The notes: generated by a model from the sequence alone, not told the origin. A DNA stretch of 64,000 bases from Dasania marina DSM 21967 (GCF_000373485.1 NZ_KB891585.1:157698-221697), one strand, 5' to 3'; positions 19,151 through 27,376 are shown, counted from the stretch's first letter. Numbers and translations: made by a program.

Positions 19151-20109
19151 TGGCAGCCATAGATTTAGAGCGCTTAGTTGAGGGCAACCGACGCGCCCTC
19201 GCCAAAGCCATTACCCTAGTTGAAAGCAAGCTGGACGCCCACCGCGATCAATCGCAAGCCATGCTAGAAAAACTGTTGCCCAAAACCGGCAACAGCATAC
19301 GCATAGGCATTACCGGCATACCCGGCGTGGGTAAATCCACGTTTATAGAAACCTTTGGTTTGCATTTGCTTAGCCTAGGCAAAAAAGTGGCAGTGCTCGC
19401 AGTAGACCCCAGCTCGCCGTTAGAAGGCGGCTCCATACTGGGTGATAAAACCCGCATGGAATTACTCAGCCGCGAGCACGATGCCTTTATACGGCCATCG
19501 CCTTCCGAAGGCTCGCTAGGTGGCGTGGCGCAAAAAACCCGTGAAACCATGTTGCTATGCGAAGCCGCCGGCTACGATGTGATTTTGGTAGAAACCGTAG
19601 GGGTGGGCCAAAGCGAATACGAAGTGGCAGGCATGGTCGACTTTTTTATGGTGCTAATGCTGCCTAACGCTGGCGATGAGCTGCAGGGTATTAAAAAAGG
19701 CATTATGGAATTAGCCGATGCCTTGGTAATTAATAAAGCCGATGGCGACTCGCTAAACCTCGCCCAGCAAACCCGCAGGCATTACACCTCGGCGCTAGGC
19801 TTATTGCGCCATACCTCCTTTTGGACGCCACAGGTGCTCAGTTGCTCGGCACAGTTAAAGCAGGGCATAGATGCGGTGTGGGGTATGATCTCTAACTACC
19901 ATATAGAAGCGCAAAAGAACGGCAGCTTTGCCAGCAAGCGCACCCAGCAAAATAAAGAGTGGATGCACAAACTGATTATGGAAATGCTAGAGCGCAAGCT
20001 TAATCAAAACCCTGCGGTAAAAACCCTCAAGCCCGAGCTAGAGCAAAAAGTACTAAACGGTGAAACCACACCGTTTTTAGCCGCCACCCAATTAATTAGC
20101 CTACTGTAA
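19150..20109 (+). CDS. meaB: MeaB/ArgK-type GTPase, mutase chaperone
   Basis: A 319-residue G3E-family GTPase that protects and reloads the B12 cofactor of methylmalonyl-CoA mutase. Walker A is GITGIPGVGKSTF near residue 55, the base-2 region is AVDPSSPLEGGSILGDKTRM, the Walker B-like segment is VILVETVGVGQSE and the guanine motif is NKADGDS. The name ArgK is historical; the family does not import arginine. It overlaps the mutase stop codon by one base and is followed one base later by a thioesterase gene. Confidence 0.95.
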   Translation: MAAIDLERLVEGNRRALAKAITLVESKLDAHRDQSQAMLEKLLPKTGNSIRIGITGIPGVGKSTFIETFGLHLLSLGKKVAVLAVDPSSPLEGGSILGDKTRMELLSREHDAFIRPSPSEGSLGGVAQKTRETMLLCEAAGYDVILVETVGVGQSEYEVAGMVDFFMVLMLPNAGDELQGIKKGIMELADALVINKADGDSLNLAQQTRRHYTSALGLLRHTSFWTPQVLSCSAQLKQGIDAVWGMISNYHIEAQKNGSFASKRTQQNKEWMHKLIMEMLERKLNQNPAVKTLKPELEQKVLNGETTPFLAATQLISLL

Positions 20110-20110
20110 T

Positions 20111-20569
20111 ATGGCCAATGCCAGCGCCGCCTACCTCACCGACTTTTTAGCCCAGCATATGGAAGTGGCTGAGTACTTGGGCATGCAAGTGCAGCGCTAC
20201 GATGGCGATACCCTGGATCTGTCTATAGATTTACAACCCTCACTCAACGATAAGCTCACCGCCTGGGGCGGTAGCCTGTATGGCCTATGTGTAATGGCCG
20301 GTTGGGGCATGTTTTACCTCAAGTGTCGGGAGCAGGGCCTTAACCCTAATATAGTGGTTAGCCATGGTGAGATAGATTATGTCGCCCCCGTGGCCGACGA
20401 GCTCATCGTGGCCCATTGCTCATCGTTAGCGGTAGATTGGCCAGCGGTTTTTGCCCGTGTACACAGCAAAGGCAAAGCGACGGTGTCGCTCAGTGCTAAC
20501 ATTGCTTGCGGCGGCCAAACTGCAGTGACGTTTATCGGCCGCTATACCTTGATAGGCGTTAAAGAATAA
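20111..20569 (+). CDS. YiiD C-terminal-type thioesterase (PF09500)
   Basis: A 152-residue hot-dog-fold protein. The segment DKLTAWGGSLYGLCVMAGWG (about residues 48-67) and the later ANIACGGQTAVTFIGRYTL match the putative thioesterase domain found at the C-terminus of E. coli YiiD, here without the acetyltransferase half. It starts one base after the meaB stop, so it belongs to the propionyl-CoA operon. A plausible role is hydrolysis of stray acyl-CoA intermediates, but that is inferred from position. Confidence 0.75.
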   Translation: MANASAAYLTDFLAQHMEVAEYLGMQVQRYDGDTLDLSIDLQPSLNDKLTAWGGSLYGLCVMAGWGMFYLKCREQGLNPNIVVSHGEIDYVAPVADELIVAHCSSLAVDWPAVFARVHSKGKATVSLSANIACGGQTAVTFIGRYTLIGVKE

Positions 20570-20769
20570 CTGCGCTATTTACTGTAAAACTCACATCAAA
20601 AATCACCGCAATAATAAAGCCAATAGCTGCGTACTGGTAAAATGCTCAAATTGAGCTAGTGGTGCTACCCAATTGCACCTTTGGTAACGCCTTGCAAATA
20701 TAAGCGTGTGCTTGGGTTACGGCTAAAAATAGCAGCCCGTCAGTCGCCACTAACCCTGAGGCCACGATT

Positions 20770-20778
20770 TTATGCACA
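20770..20778 (+). promoter_or_regulatory. DnaA box (TTATGCACA)
   Basis: Matches the DnaA consensus TTWTNCACA exactly; about 167 bp upstream of the tighter cluster. A single nonamer match could be chance, so it counts only together with the cluster. Confidence 0.4.
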
Positions 20779-20944
20779 TTGTGAGCGTTTTGTGAAATAT
20801 TCACACAAGCGCCAACTGCAATCACTGTACATGCATACAAACCATCGTAACTTATTGTTTTTAAAGGGTTTAATTTACTGGTTAAAAAATAGACAATCTG
20901 TCTTGGTGTTTACGCCATGGGGCTTAGATGAATTTTTAATGACG

Positions 20945-20979
20945 TTATCCACCAAGTTATCCACAGATTTTGTGGATAA
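20945..20979. promoter_or_regulatory. Cluster of three DnaA boxes
   Basis: TTATCCACC at 20945-20953, perfect TTATCCACA at 20957-20965 and perfect inverted TGTGGATAA at 20971-20979. The last two form a 9-bp inverted repeat with a 5-base spacer. DnaA binds TTATCCACA with high affinity. An AT-rich tract lies just upstream. The site is about 210 bp before the dUTPase start, so it may be a DnaA-controlled promoter element or a titration site; origin activity is possible but not shown. Confidence 0.65.
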
Positions 20980-21191
20980 ATACGTATAAGCCCTATATAG
21001 CGGTGTCTTATTAAAGCCGGGTCAAAAACGAGATTAAATGTATAAATAAGGTGATCATAAATTGGCGCTTTTAAGCGGCTCTCTAGCCGGTATAATGCGT
21101 AGCCATAGTTATGCTAGAGACATAGCCAGCGCTAAACTGGTTTATCATCAGGCATGCCAAAGAAAGCACAGCCCTACACAGAGGAATACAC

Positions 21192-21815
21192 ATGAAGCAA
21201 GCGTTTATCACCATGCTCAACATGCAAAATAAAATGAACCAAAAAGTGCATGCTGATTGGCCCGCGCAAAATTTTGAATGGTATAGGGCCACCTGGATAG
21301 AGTGCGGTGAGCTAGTGGACCACTACGGCTACAAATGGTGGAAAAAACAAACGCCAGAGATGGACCAGGTGAAACTAGAGGTTATCGATATTTGGCACTT
21401 TGGCATGAGTGCCTTGTTTAAGGGCCAGAGCATAGACGCCATAGCCGAAGCGATGGCTGCCGAGTTAGAAGGCTACCAATACCAACAGCAAGGCGTAATA
21501 GAGGCCACCGAGGCACTGGCGCAAAACAGCTTGGCCACTAAAAGTTTCTCCGTAGCCTTGTTTTGGGACTTGCTTAACGCCTGCGAAATGAACTTTGACG
21601 AACTCTACCGCCAGTATGTAGGTAAAAACGTACTTAACTTTTTTAGGCAAGATAACGGCTATAAAGACGGCAGCTATGTGAAACAGTGGCAAGGCCGTGA
21701 AGACAACGAGCACCTAGTAGAAATACTTAACGAGCTAGATGCCAGCGCTAGTGCTTTTGCCGAGCAGGTATACCAAGGCCTAAGCCAGCGCTACCAAAGC
21801 TTAGCGTTGGCCTAG
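21192..21815 (+). CDS. Dimeric all-alpha dUTPase
   Basis: A 207-residue all-alpha NTP pyrophosphatase (PF08761) that hydrolyses dUTP to dUMP and keeps uracil out of DNA. Metal-binding motifs are IECGELVDHYGYKWW (Glu37, Glu40) and KLEVIDIWHFG (Glu63, Asp66). The C-terminal GKNVLNFFRQDNGYKDGSY is the signature of dimeric dUTPases. This form is typical of trypanosomes, Campylobacter and phages, unlike the trimeric Dut of E. coli, though it is also found in some bacteria. AGAGGA precedes the start. It is the first gene of a possible three-gene unit. Confidence 0.88.
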   Translation: MKQAFITMLNMQNKMNQKVHADWPAQNFEWYRATWIECGELVDHYGYKWWKKQTPEMDQVKLEVIDIWHFGMSALFKGQSIDAIAEAMAAELEGYQYQQQGVIEATEALAQNSLATKSFSVALFWDLLNACEMNFDELYRQYVGKNVLNFFRQDNGYKDGSYVKQWQGREDNEHLVEILNELDASASAFAEQVYQGLSQRYQSLALA

Positions 21816-21866
21816 CCTTAGCGCGCAAAACCTCAGCAAACAACTCATCCTACAGCGGCCACTTTT

Positions 21867-22742
21867 ATGACAGATACGGATCATCCACTTTCTACCAGCG
21901 CCTTAGCCAAGGCGCTGGCCATGTCATCGCAGCAACTATTCGGCAGCTTAAATGACTACGGTTGGATAAAGCGGGTAGAAGATAGCTGGGAGCTCACCAG
22001 CAAAGGGGAGTTTGAAGGTGGCGAATATGTGCATAGCAAAAAATATGGCCGCTATATTGTTTGGCCACACAAAATTACTCAGCACCCCTTGTTGCAGGCC
22101 ATGGAAGATAACCGCACCATCTCGGCCAAGGCCTTAGGCGAAAAACATCAACTCAGCGCCCGCGAAGTGAATAGGGCGCTAGCCGAGTTGGGTTGGATTA
22201 AACACAGCCCCCAAGGCTGGGAGCTAACCCGCATAGGTGAGCAAAAGGGCGGCCTGCAATTTGAAAACGAACAAAGCGGCACCTTTTATGTGCTGTGGCC
22301 CGAGGCCATACAAACCGATAAGCAACTCAGCCAGCAGCTACAGTATTTTGGTGAGGTCAACAATGATAAGGCGCAGCCCGTGGGGGAAGATTTATTTGCC
22401 GCCGCCAGCGATTACCCCGCCTTGGATGGCCACAACCACAGCAGCAAGCCGCTGCTAAAAATTTGCCATTGGCTGTACACCGCCGGTTTTGCTCACGCCT
22501 GTAATCGACGCCTGCCTTGCGAGCAAGAATTTACCGCCGACTTTTATCTGCCCAAGCATCATATTTATATAGAGTTTTGGGGCGCTGCCGACAGCGGCCA
22601 CGCCTTAGCAGAAAAAATGCAACGCAAAGGCCAATATGCCGCACTAGGCTTAAGTGTGGTTGAATTAGAACCCAAAGACATCCCCCATCTCGATGCCGTG
22701 CTCACCAAAGCCCTGCGCAAATTGGGTGTAAGAGTGTATTAA
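21867..22742 (+). CDS. Winged-helix protein with C-terminal PD-(D/E)XK nuclease-like domain
   Basis: 291 residues with three parts. Residues about 6-65 and 75-135 are two similar winged-helix-like repeats (LAKALAMSSQQLFGSLNDYG / LGEKHQLSAREVNRALAELG), each followed by a W-E-L-T...G..KGG segment. Residues about 205-290 read LPCEQEFTADFYLPKHHIYI then EFWG, a restriction-endonuclease-like core with Asp, Glu and a following Lys, and then VVELEPKDIPHLDAVL. The pattern resembles DUF559/Vsr-like PD-(D/E)XK proteins. Function is unknown; DNA binding plus possible cleavage is inferred. It starts 51 bp after the dUTPase gene and ends 2 bp before the next gene. Confidence 0.6.
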   Translation: MTDTDHPLSTSALAKALAMSSQQLFGSLNDYGWIKRVEDSWELTSKGEFEGGEYVHSKKYGRYIVWPHKITQHPLLQAMEDNRTISAKALGEKHQLSAREVNRALAELGWIKHSPQGWELTRIGEQKGGLQFENEQSGTFYVLWPEAIQTDKQLSQQLQYFGEVNNDKAQPVGEDLFAAASDYPALDGHNHSSKPLLKICHWLYTAGFAHACNRRLPCEQEFTADFYLPKHHIYIEFWGAADSGHALAEKMQRKGQYAALGLSVVELEPKDIPHLDAVLTKALRKLGVRVY

Positions 22743-22744
22743 TA

Positions 22745-23128
22745 ATGTTGAGCCTAAAAACCAAACTCATAGCCGCCGCTGTTTTTGTTACTGTGGTGGC
22801 CGTCGCTACTGGCTATGTACTGTGGCATATGAGCACACCGCAAAAATTCCAATTAGATATTAGTAACGAAACCGATATCCCTATTCAGCAAGTGACCGTA
22901 TTTGGTATGGGTGTGTACCGCGCCCAGTCCGTTGCCGATATAGCGCCAGACCAGTTCGCGACTATCATCGTCAATTTAAAAACGGAAGGTGATTTACGCT
23001 TTTCTATAGAGCAGGGCTTTACCAGTATTGATTATTCCCTAGCGCAAGATGTAACTCGGCTAGAGCAGTTTAAACAATGGTTAACCGTAGAGCCGGGCAA
23101 TCGCTTTATTGTGAAGGATGTGGAATAA
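22745..23128 (+). CDS. Membrane-anchored hypothetical protein
   Basis: 127 residues: a single N-terminal membrane helix (about residues 5-27) then a ~95-residue domain beginning PQKFQLDISNETDIPIQQVT, likely beta-rich and on the periplasmic side. No family was recognised. The start lies 2 bp after the upstream stop codon, which suggests co-translation with the nuclease-like protein. Confidence 0.6.
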   Translation: MLSLKTKLIAAAVFVTVVAVATGYVLWHMSTPQKFQLDISNETDIPIQQVTVFGMGVYRAQSVADIAPDQFATIIVNLKTEGDLRFSIEQGFTSIDYSLAQDVTRLEQFKQWLTVEPGNRFIVKDVE

Positions 23129-23249
23129 AAAACATAAGGAAGCGTGGGTAGAGATAAAAATAAATGTACAGATATTGACTTTTTTGCTCTGATTTATACT
23201 TTATGGTTAGATGTGCCCGCACTCAAGAAGAAACTGTTAGGCGCACAAT

Positions 23250-23627
23250 ATGAAGCTTTGGATTGGCGGAGAGCTTGATCATTCAGTGGCAGAAGAATTT
23301 CGTATAGCTTCTATTCATACAGAAGATTATATAAATGAAAAAATATCTGGTATTGATACAGGGCAAGCGAATGAGTGGGATGTCATCGCTATCATCCGCG
23401 ATGACAACAATTTTGATGAGAGGGTAAGGTTTAACAAAAAGGATGGAATGGATATTCGTCTTAATATTTCGTATAGCAAGTTTCGGAGTAGCAGCCGAGG
23501 AGAACAAATAATTTTTCTTCTTGAAATGCTGATTAGAAGTTTAGATATCATTATAAACAAATACCCGGAAATCGCCGATTTAGCCAAGGTGAGAAGTATA
23601 TTGAGAGAGGCCAAGTCAAATGCCTAA
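23250..23627 (+). CDS. Hypothetical protein, small soluble
   Basis: 125 residues, no signal or membrane segment. The start MKLWIGGELDHSVAEEFR is followed by a charged, mixed alpha/beta sequence and a helical C-terminus. Base composition is more AT-rich than the propionate operon, with codons ending in A/T, which suggests acquisition by transfer. Not recognised. It stands alone 122 bp after the previous gene. Confidence 0.5.
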   Translation: MKLWIGGELDHSVAEEFRIASIHTEDYINEKISGIDTGQANEWDVIAIIRDDNNFDERVRFNKKDGMDIRLNISYSKFRSSSRGEQIIFLLEMLIRSLDIIINKYPEIADLAKVRSILREAKSNA

Positions 23628-23633
23628 CAACTT

Positions 23634-23715
23634 AGTGGGGTCAGATAAAAATTAATTAAGGGGGGGGCGATAAAGTTTAAAAGTTTCATCTGATAATTAT
23701 TAGCCAAACCCCACT
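23634..23715. repeat. Short element bounded by 8-bp inverted repeats (AGTGGGGT/ACCCCACT)
   Basis: Inverted ends at 23634-23641 and 23708-23715 enclose about 66 bp. The left end continues CAGATAAAAATTAATTAAG and the right end contains a partly complementary CATCTGATAATTATTAGC. A GGGGGGG run lies in the middle. It resembles a small mobile remnant or palindromic intergenic repeat placed between two orphan genes. Confidence 0.4.
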
Positions 23716-23736
23716 TATTCATCTAAAGGAAGTTCA

Positions 23737-24111
23737 ATGAACTGGGAAAGTGCTGGATTACTAATTTTGATTTTTGTCGGGTACTTCCACCTTCTGAGGG
23801 TGTCCCAGAAGCGGAGCATTATTGGCATAGTAAAGCTACATATCGAAGCCAGAGAACAAGATAAAAATCTTCGCTTAGCTAATAAAAACGAAATATTTAC
23901 CAAAAGCTGCCCATTTATAGTCACACCAGTACCAGGCATGGAATATATGCCTGCAGATATCGAAGGTGGAGAAATAAAACGAGTTCTAATTGATGATCAA
24001 GGGCTATTAGAAGTAACCTGCCATCTAGTTATTCCATCGAAGGACAATCAATATCAACAAGCATGTGAACACCTTGTAGCGCAAGGCTGGTATAAACAAA
24101 ATCATGTGTGA
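23737..24111 (+). CDS. Hypothetical protein with N-terminal membrane helix
   Basis: 124 residues. Residues about 6-20 form a hydrophobic segment, followed by a cytosolic-looking charged region and a small domain with SCPFIVTPVPGMEYMPADIE and a C-terminal HLVAQGWYKQN. AAGGAAG precedes the ATG. Not recognised; AT-rich like its upstream neighbour. Confidence 0.5.
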   Translation: MNWESAGLLILIFVGYFHLLRVSQKRSIIGIVKLHIEAREQDKNLRLANKNEIFTKSCPFIVTPVPGMEYMPADIEGGEIKRVLIDDQGLLEVTCHLVIPSKDNQYQQACEHLVAQGWYKQNHV

Positions 24112-24207
24112 AAAATGGTTAACAAAGCTATCAAAAACCGTTCCGGCCAAAAAAAAGGCCTCCACTAGACATGTTAGCGTGCGGCTTTTATCGCGGCATT
24201 AAGGGAT

Positions 24208-25194
24208 ATGAACATTACTTTCGATACATGGGTAACCCGAACTCTCGGCATTCGCTATCCGATTCTAGTAGGCGGTATGATGTGGCTTGGCCGTTCGGAA
24301 CTTGTCGCCGCAGCCGTACGAGCAGGGGCTACAGGCTTTATATCAGCACTCACATTTCCTGAGCCAGGCAAGTTAAGGGACGAAATCGCTCGTTGCAGAG
24401 ATCTGGCTGGCAGTGATCGTTTTGGTGTCAATTTATACATCTCCAATCATAAAGAAGGTGGGGAAGAACTTTTACCTCTCATTGATGTGATACTTGAAAT
24501 GGATGTACCTTTCGTAGAAACGTCCGGAGGCCCTCCCAACTTACTTGTCGAACACCTCAAGCAATCAGACATCAAAATAATCCATAAGGTGCCGACAATT
24601 CGGTACGCGCAGTCAGCCATTAAAGCTGGCGTCGACGCCATTATATTGGTTGGGGGAGAATGCGGGGGGCATCCGGGGTCAACAATGATGGGCAGTTTTG
24701 TGCAGGGCGCTTTCGGGCCTGAGTCACTAGATGTACCGGTTATTCTCGCGGGTGGCGTTGGGCGCGGCAGCCAATTAATGGCCGCCCTCGCAATGGGCTG
24801 CGAAGGTGTGCTGATGGGCACTCGTATGATGGTTGCAACGGAAGCGATTCCTCATATAGAGATCAAAAACAGGATTGTGAAAAGTGATGGTTCCGATTCA
24901 GTCATTGTCCAATCCATTTTCAACCACCACCATCGGGTAATGTCTAACGAAGCGACTAACGAAGTTCTAGAAATGGAACGGCAGGGCATAGATCAATTCG
25001 AGAGCTATCGCCCGCTTGTTGCAGGGGATGTGACATGGAATGCGCTTCAAACGGGCGACCATCGTTACGGAATGATCGATATGGGGCAAGCAGCCTGCTT
25101 CGCCAACATTGTTGAATCCGCTGAAAAAGTGATTGCCGCTATGATTGAAGAGGCTACCGCCTCGCAAAAAGCCCTACTCGAGAAATGTAAGTAA
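24208..25194 (+). CDS. Nitronate monooxygenase / 2-nitropropane dioxygenase family flavoenzyme
   Basis: A 328-residue TIM-barrel FMN enzyme. The N-terminal RTLGIRYPILVGGMMWLGRS is the family's opening strand. VGGECGGHPG (about residue 148) corresponds to the NMO region with the FMN contact and active-site His. VPVILAGGVGRGSQLMAALA and GCEGVLMGTRMM are the phosphate-binding strands. Such enzymes oxidise alkyl nitronates or, in some members, act as enoyl-reductase-like flavoproteins; the substrate here is unknown. It follows a decayed stretch and has no operon partner. Confidence 0.82.
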   Translation: MNITFDTWVTRTLGIRYPILVGGMMWLGRSELVAAAVRAGATGFISALTFPEPGKLRDEIARCRDLAGSDRFGVNLYISNHKEGGEELLPLIDVILEMDVPFVETSGGPPNLLVEHLKQSDIKIIHKVPTIRYAQSAIKAGVDAIILVGGECGGHPGSTMMGSFVQGAFGPESLDVPVILAGGVGRGSQLMAALAMGCEGVLMGTRMMVATEAIPHIEIKNRIVKSDGSDSVIVQSIFNHHHRVMSNEATNEVLEMERQGIDQFESYRPLVAGDVTWNALQTGDHRYGMIDMGQAACFANIVESAEKVIAAMIEEATASQKALLEKCK

Positions 25195-25338
25195 CCTATG
25201 CTCAGCGTTGAGCAGGATATGCCTTTTACCACCATAACCAGCAAGTAGGTTCGATGAACAAGCAGCCCAATCGACCCTTCTTAGCAAGCTCCTCGGCGCA
25301 GCTGATTGAAGTGTTAGAGCACACAAGGGATTTACATC

Positions 25339-25479
25339 GTGCAAGATTTAAAATTTATACTTCAACATAACTATGAAACTAACAGAGCCTTAGTTGTTGG
25401 CGTTATTGAATATGAAATTCATCTTCTGATTTGGCCTGACAATTCGATATACGCTATGAATAAAAAAGCCTCGAGATAA
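25339..25479 (+). CDS. Possible small protein (46 aa), unrecognised
   Basis: A GTG at 25339, with AAGGGA 8 bases upstream, opens a 46-residue frame ending at TAA 25477, exactly inside the stem of a strong terminator. The sequence is soluble and contains RALVVGVIEYEIHLLIWPDN. A second overlapping small frame (ATG 25254 to 25370, 38 residues) is also open. The region could equally be a decayed gene. Confidence 0.3.
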   Translation: MQDLKFILQHNYETNRALVVGVIEYEIHLLIWPDNSIYAMNKKASR

Positions 25480-25490
25480 ATCGAGGCTTT
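25464..25490 (+). terminator. Rho-independent terminator
   Basis: Ten-bp arms AAAGCCTCGA / TCGAGGCTTT with a 4-base loop and flanking A and T runs; also positioned to serve the convergent gene at 25549. Confidence 0.8.
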
Positions 25491-25548
25491 GATAATGTTG
25501 CATGCCATTAATAAATGACAATGGCTTTTTATTCGAGCCACAATACAA

Positions 25549-25953
25549 CTAGTCGTTGATGTTAGCAAAAGATAGGCCGGCAATGCTCTGGCTTAGTAGC
25601 TCATTTTCTACTAGCTGTGCCCGCGCTTTTTTATCAAAAATTTCAAGTACGCACGTAGTAGCTCCTTCAACTACATTTACAGAGATTGCCGTATGATTGG
25701 CATCATTAATAGCAACGATATGTTCGCCTGCGGGTAATTTTAAACCAAATGCTTTGTCGAGTTTGAGTTTGCCTACATGCTTACCGTCAACAATGACTCT
25801 GTAGTTGAGAGCAAAACCATCTGCCTGGCGATAAATGATAAGGTTGGCTTGCTGGTCACTATCTTGCGAGATAGCTTGTGGGGGAGGGGGCTCAGCGGCA
25901 AGGGTATTAATGCTAGCGAATAATAATGCTGATATAACAGCGATTTTTTTCAT
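25549..25953 (-). CDS. Secreted DUF2846-like protein
   Basis: 134 residues from the ATG at 25953, which is preceded by GAGGGA. An upstream in-frame start at 25992 would put 13 residues before the signal peptide and is rejected. Residues 1-20 (MKKIAVISALLFASINTLAA) form a Sec signal peptide. The mature part contains ANLIIYRQADGFALNYRVIV, then DGKHVGKLK and LPAGEHIVAIND, the DUF2846 pattern. The function of that family is unknown; cell-envelope location is expected. Confidence 0.7.
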   Translation of the reverse strand: MKKIAVISALLFASINTLAAEPPPPQAISQDSDQQANLIIYRQADGFALNYRVIVDGKHVGKLKLDKAFGLKLPAGEHIVAINDANHTAISVNVVEGATTCVLEIFDKKARAQLVENELLSQSIAGLSFANIND

Positions 25954-25992
25954 AATAAAATCCCTCTTATTGATAGTTAATGTTAGTTGCAA

Positions 25993-26781
25993 TTGTTGTG
26001 CTACCCCTACAACTAAACAGGTAATCCAGCACCAAGGCTCGATACTCCTCTCTTAGAAGATGGTTTGCAAGAGGTATAATAGTTAGTCGCTGCAAATTAC
26101 TAGCGGGAGCATTATTAGAGTATTAACTTCCCTAGCTGCAGCAATGTTGCTGCATGCCTCTACTATGGGTACGACTATAGATATGACTGCGGCGGGAGAC
26201 GAAAAAACCATATTTGCCACACTACTGGCAGCGGACGTATTATCCTGTTGAACATTCCAGAATGTTAAAGCCAATGGGCAGTTCTCAGAACACTTCGATC
26301 TATTACCTCACTCCATATATGCCTGCCCGGACGACAACGCAGAAGGTGAATTTGGCGACCCGGTAAGCTTCACCTAATAGGGATATCGGTATCGTGTGAG
26401 TACTCCTTATATGCATACTTGTCGGCCGCTGATGCTGTGCGGTCGCGCGAGGTTGTTAGTTCGCTTGTATTCAATATCGTATTATTTTAACGGCTAATAA
26501 CAGCTTTGCTCAGGAGAACTGAAAGGGCTTATTCTAGCCGTGAAGTCTACAGAGCGCCCCTCTATTCGGGGGGGGATAGTGACTTTCCAAAGAGGATGTC
26601 TCATCTGGGTAATACTCTTCGTTTAATACTGCTGCCAAATAAGTTGATATAAAACAGTTGGTTGGAGTGTTTTCTTGTGACAAGGGGAGTCGTATACTAA
26701 TTGATAGGTTTAGTATATATTATGATACGGATAGTTAAGTTTTTCTGTATATGGTGTATCTTGTTGGTCAGAGGATAATAA
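25993..26781. other. Gap with decayed sequence before the sigma factor gene
   Basis: About 790 bp. Apart from the probable pseudogene at 26114 nothing coherent was found. GC-skewed short runs (GGGGGGG near 26570) and no open frame with a ribosome site were seen. The last 100 bp are AT-rich and probably contain the promoter of the sigma factor gene at 26782. Confidence 0.4.
26114..26377 (+). pseudogene. Decayed gene for a small exported protein
   Basis: One frame runs from 26114 to TAA at 26375, interrupted by TGA at 26249. It lacks a start codon: GCGGGAGC stands where a ribosome site would be, followed by ATT ATT. The first part (RVLTSLAAAMLLHASTMG) looks like a signal peptide, and the second half reads FQNVKANGQFSEHFDLLPHS. 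No family recognised. The reading is only as good as the continuity of the frame. Confidence 0.3.
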
Positions 26782-27282
26782 ATGAACACCAAAAAACTCT
26801 TTTTTATACAAACGCTTTTCACTGAGCAACAGTCTGGCCTGCGTCGTTTTATTGCGTCTAAAGCAGTGGTTGCTCATGAGGCCGAAGATATAGCTCAAGA
26901 TGCGTTTCATAATATGCTGAAAATGGAGCGGCCGGAGCAGTTGGAAAACCCGAAGGCCTATTTATATCAAATAGCGGCGAATTTGGCGCTTAATAGAATA
27001 CGCAAGCAGGGTCGACAAATGCGTTATGAGGATAGTTTAAAGGCAGATTTGGATACTATTATAACAGCCAACGACCCAGACCAAATTGTTAATGGTCATG
27101 AGCAGCTATCGCAGCTAATGATGGCGCTGCAAGTGTTACCAGATAAAGTTAAAACTGCGTTTTTATTAAGTCGAGCAGAGGATAAAAGTTACAGTGAAAT
27201 TGCTGATGAAATGGGAGTGTCAGTCAGTTCGGTTGAAAAGTATTTGATGACGGCATTGAAGCACCTACGTAAGTCTGCTTGA
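26782..27282 (+). CDS. ECF RNA polymerase sigma factor, FecI type
   Basis: 166 residues with sigma-70 region 2 (FIASKAVVAHEAEDIAQDAF, about residues 25-45, and PKAYLYQIAANLALNRIRK) and region 4 (AFLLSRAEDKSYSEIADEMG, then VSVSSVEKYLMTALKHLR). FecI-type sigma factors are activated from the outer membrane through FecR and a TonB receptor with an STN domain; both follow immediately (27377, 28456). It therefore most likely drives transcription of the receptor and the genes behind it. Confidence 0.92.
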   Translation: MNTKKLFFIQTLFTEQQSGLRRFIASKAVVAHEAEDIAQDAFHNMLKMERPEQLENPKAYLYQIAANLALNRIRKQGRQMRYEDSLKADLDTIITANDPDQIVNGHEQLSQLMMALQVLPDKVKTAFLLSRAEDKSYSEIADEMGVSVSSVEKYLMTALKHLRKSA

Positions 27283-27376
27283 GGAATGGTATAATTATTT
27301 GAGGGTTTTACCCTTAGCGGTGTTTAATTAATGAAACCACGAATTAAATTAGAATTATCTAGTAAAAGTAACAGCC

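Larger units (their letters stand above)
20570..21191. other. Long intergenic region upstream of the dUTPase gene
   Basis: 622 bp without a convincing gene. It holds a DnaA-box cluster (entries at 20770 and 20945), an AT-rich tract at about 20848-20940 and a palindrome TGTGAAATATTCACA at 20791-20805. A TATAAT-like region near 21090 could be the dUTPase promoter. A reading frame of 102 codons crosses the DnaA boxes but has no family resemblance or ribosome site. Confidence 0.5.

Noticed and set aside
20791-20805. CRP-like palindrome TGTGAAATATTCACA
   Set aside because: The half-sites are separated by 5 bases, not the 6 needed for a CRP/Vfr site, and the context gives no support.
20681-20989. 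102-codon plus-strand frame across the DnaA boxes
   Set aside because: Basic, non-conserved sequence with no ribosome site; it overlaps regulatory boxes and has no family resemblance.
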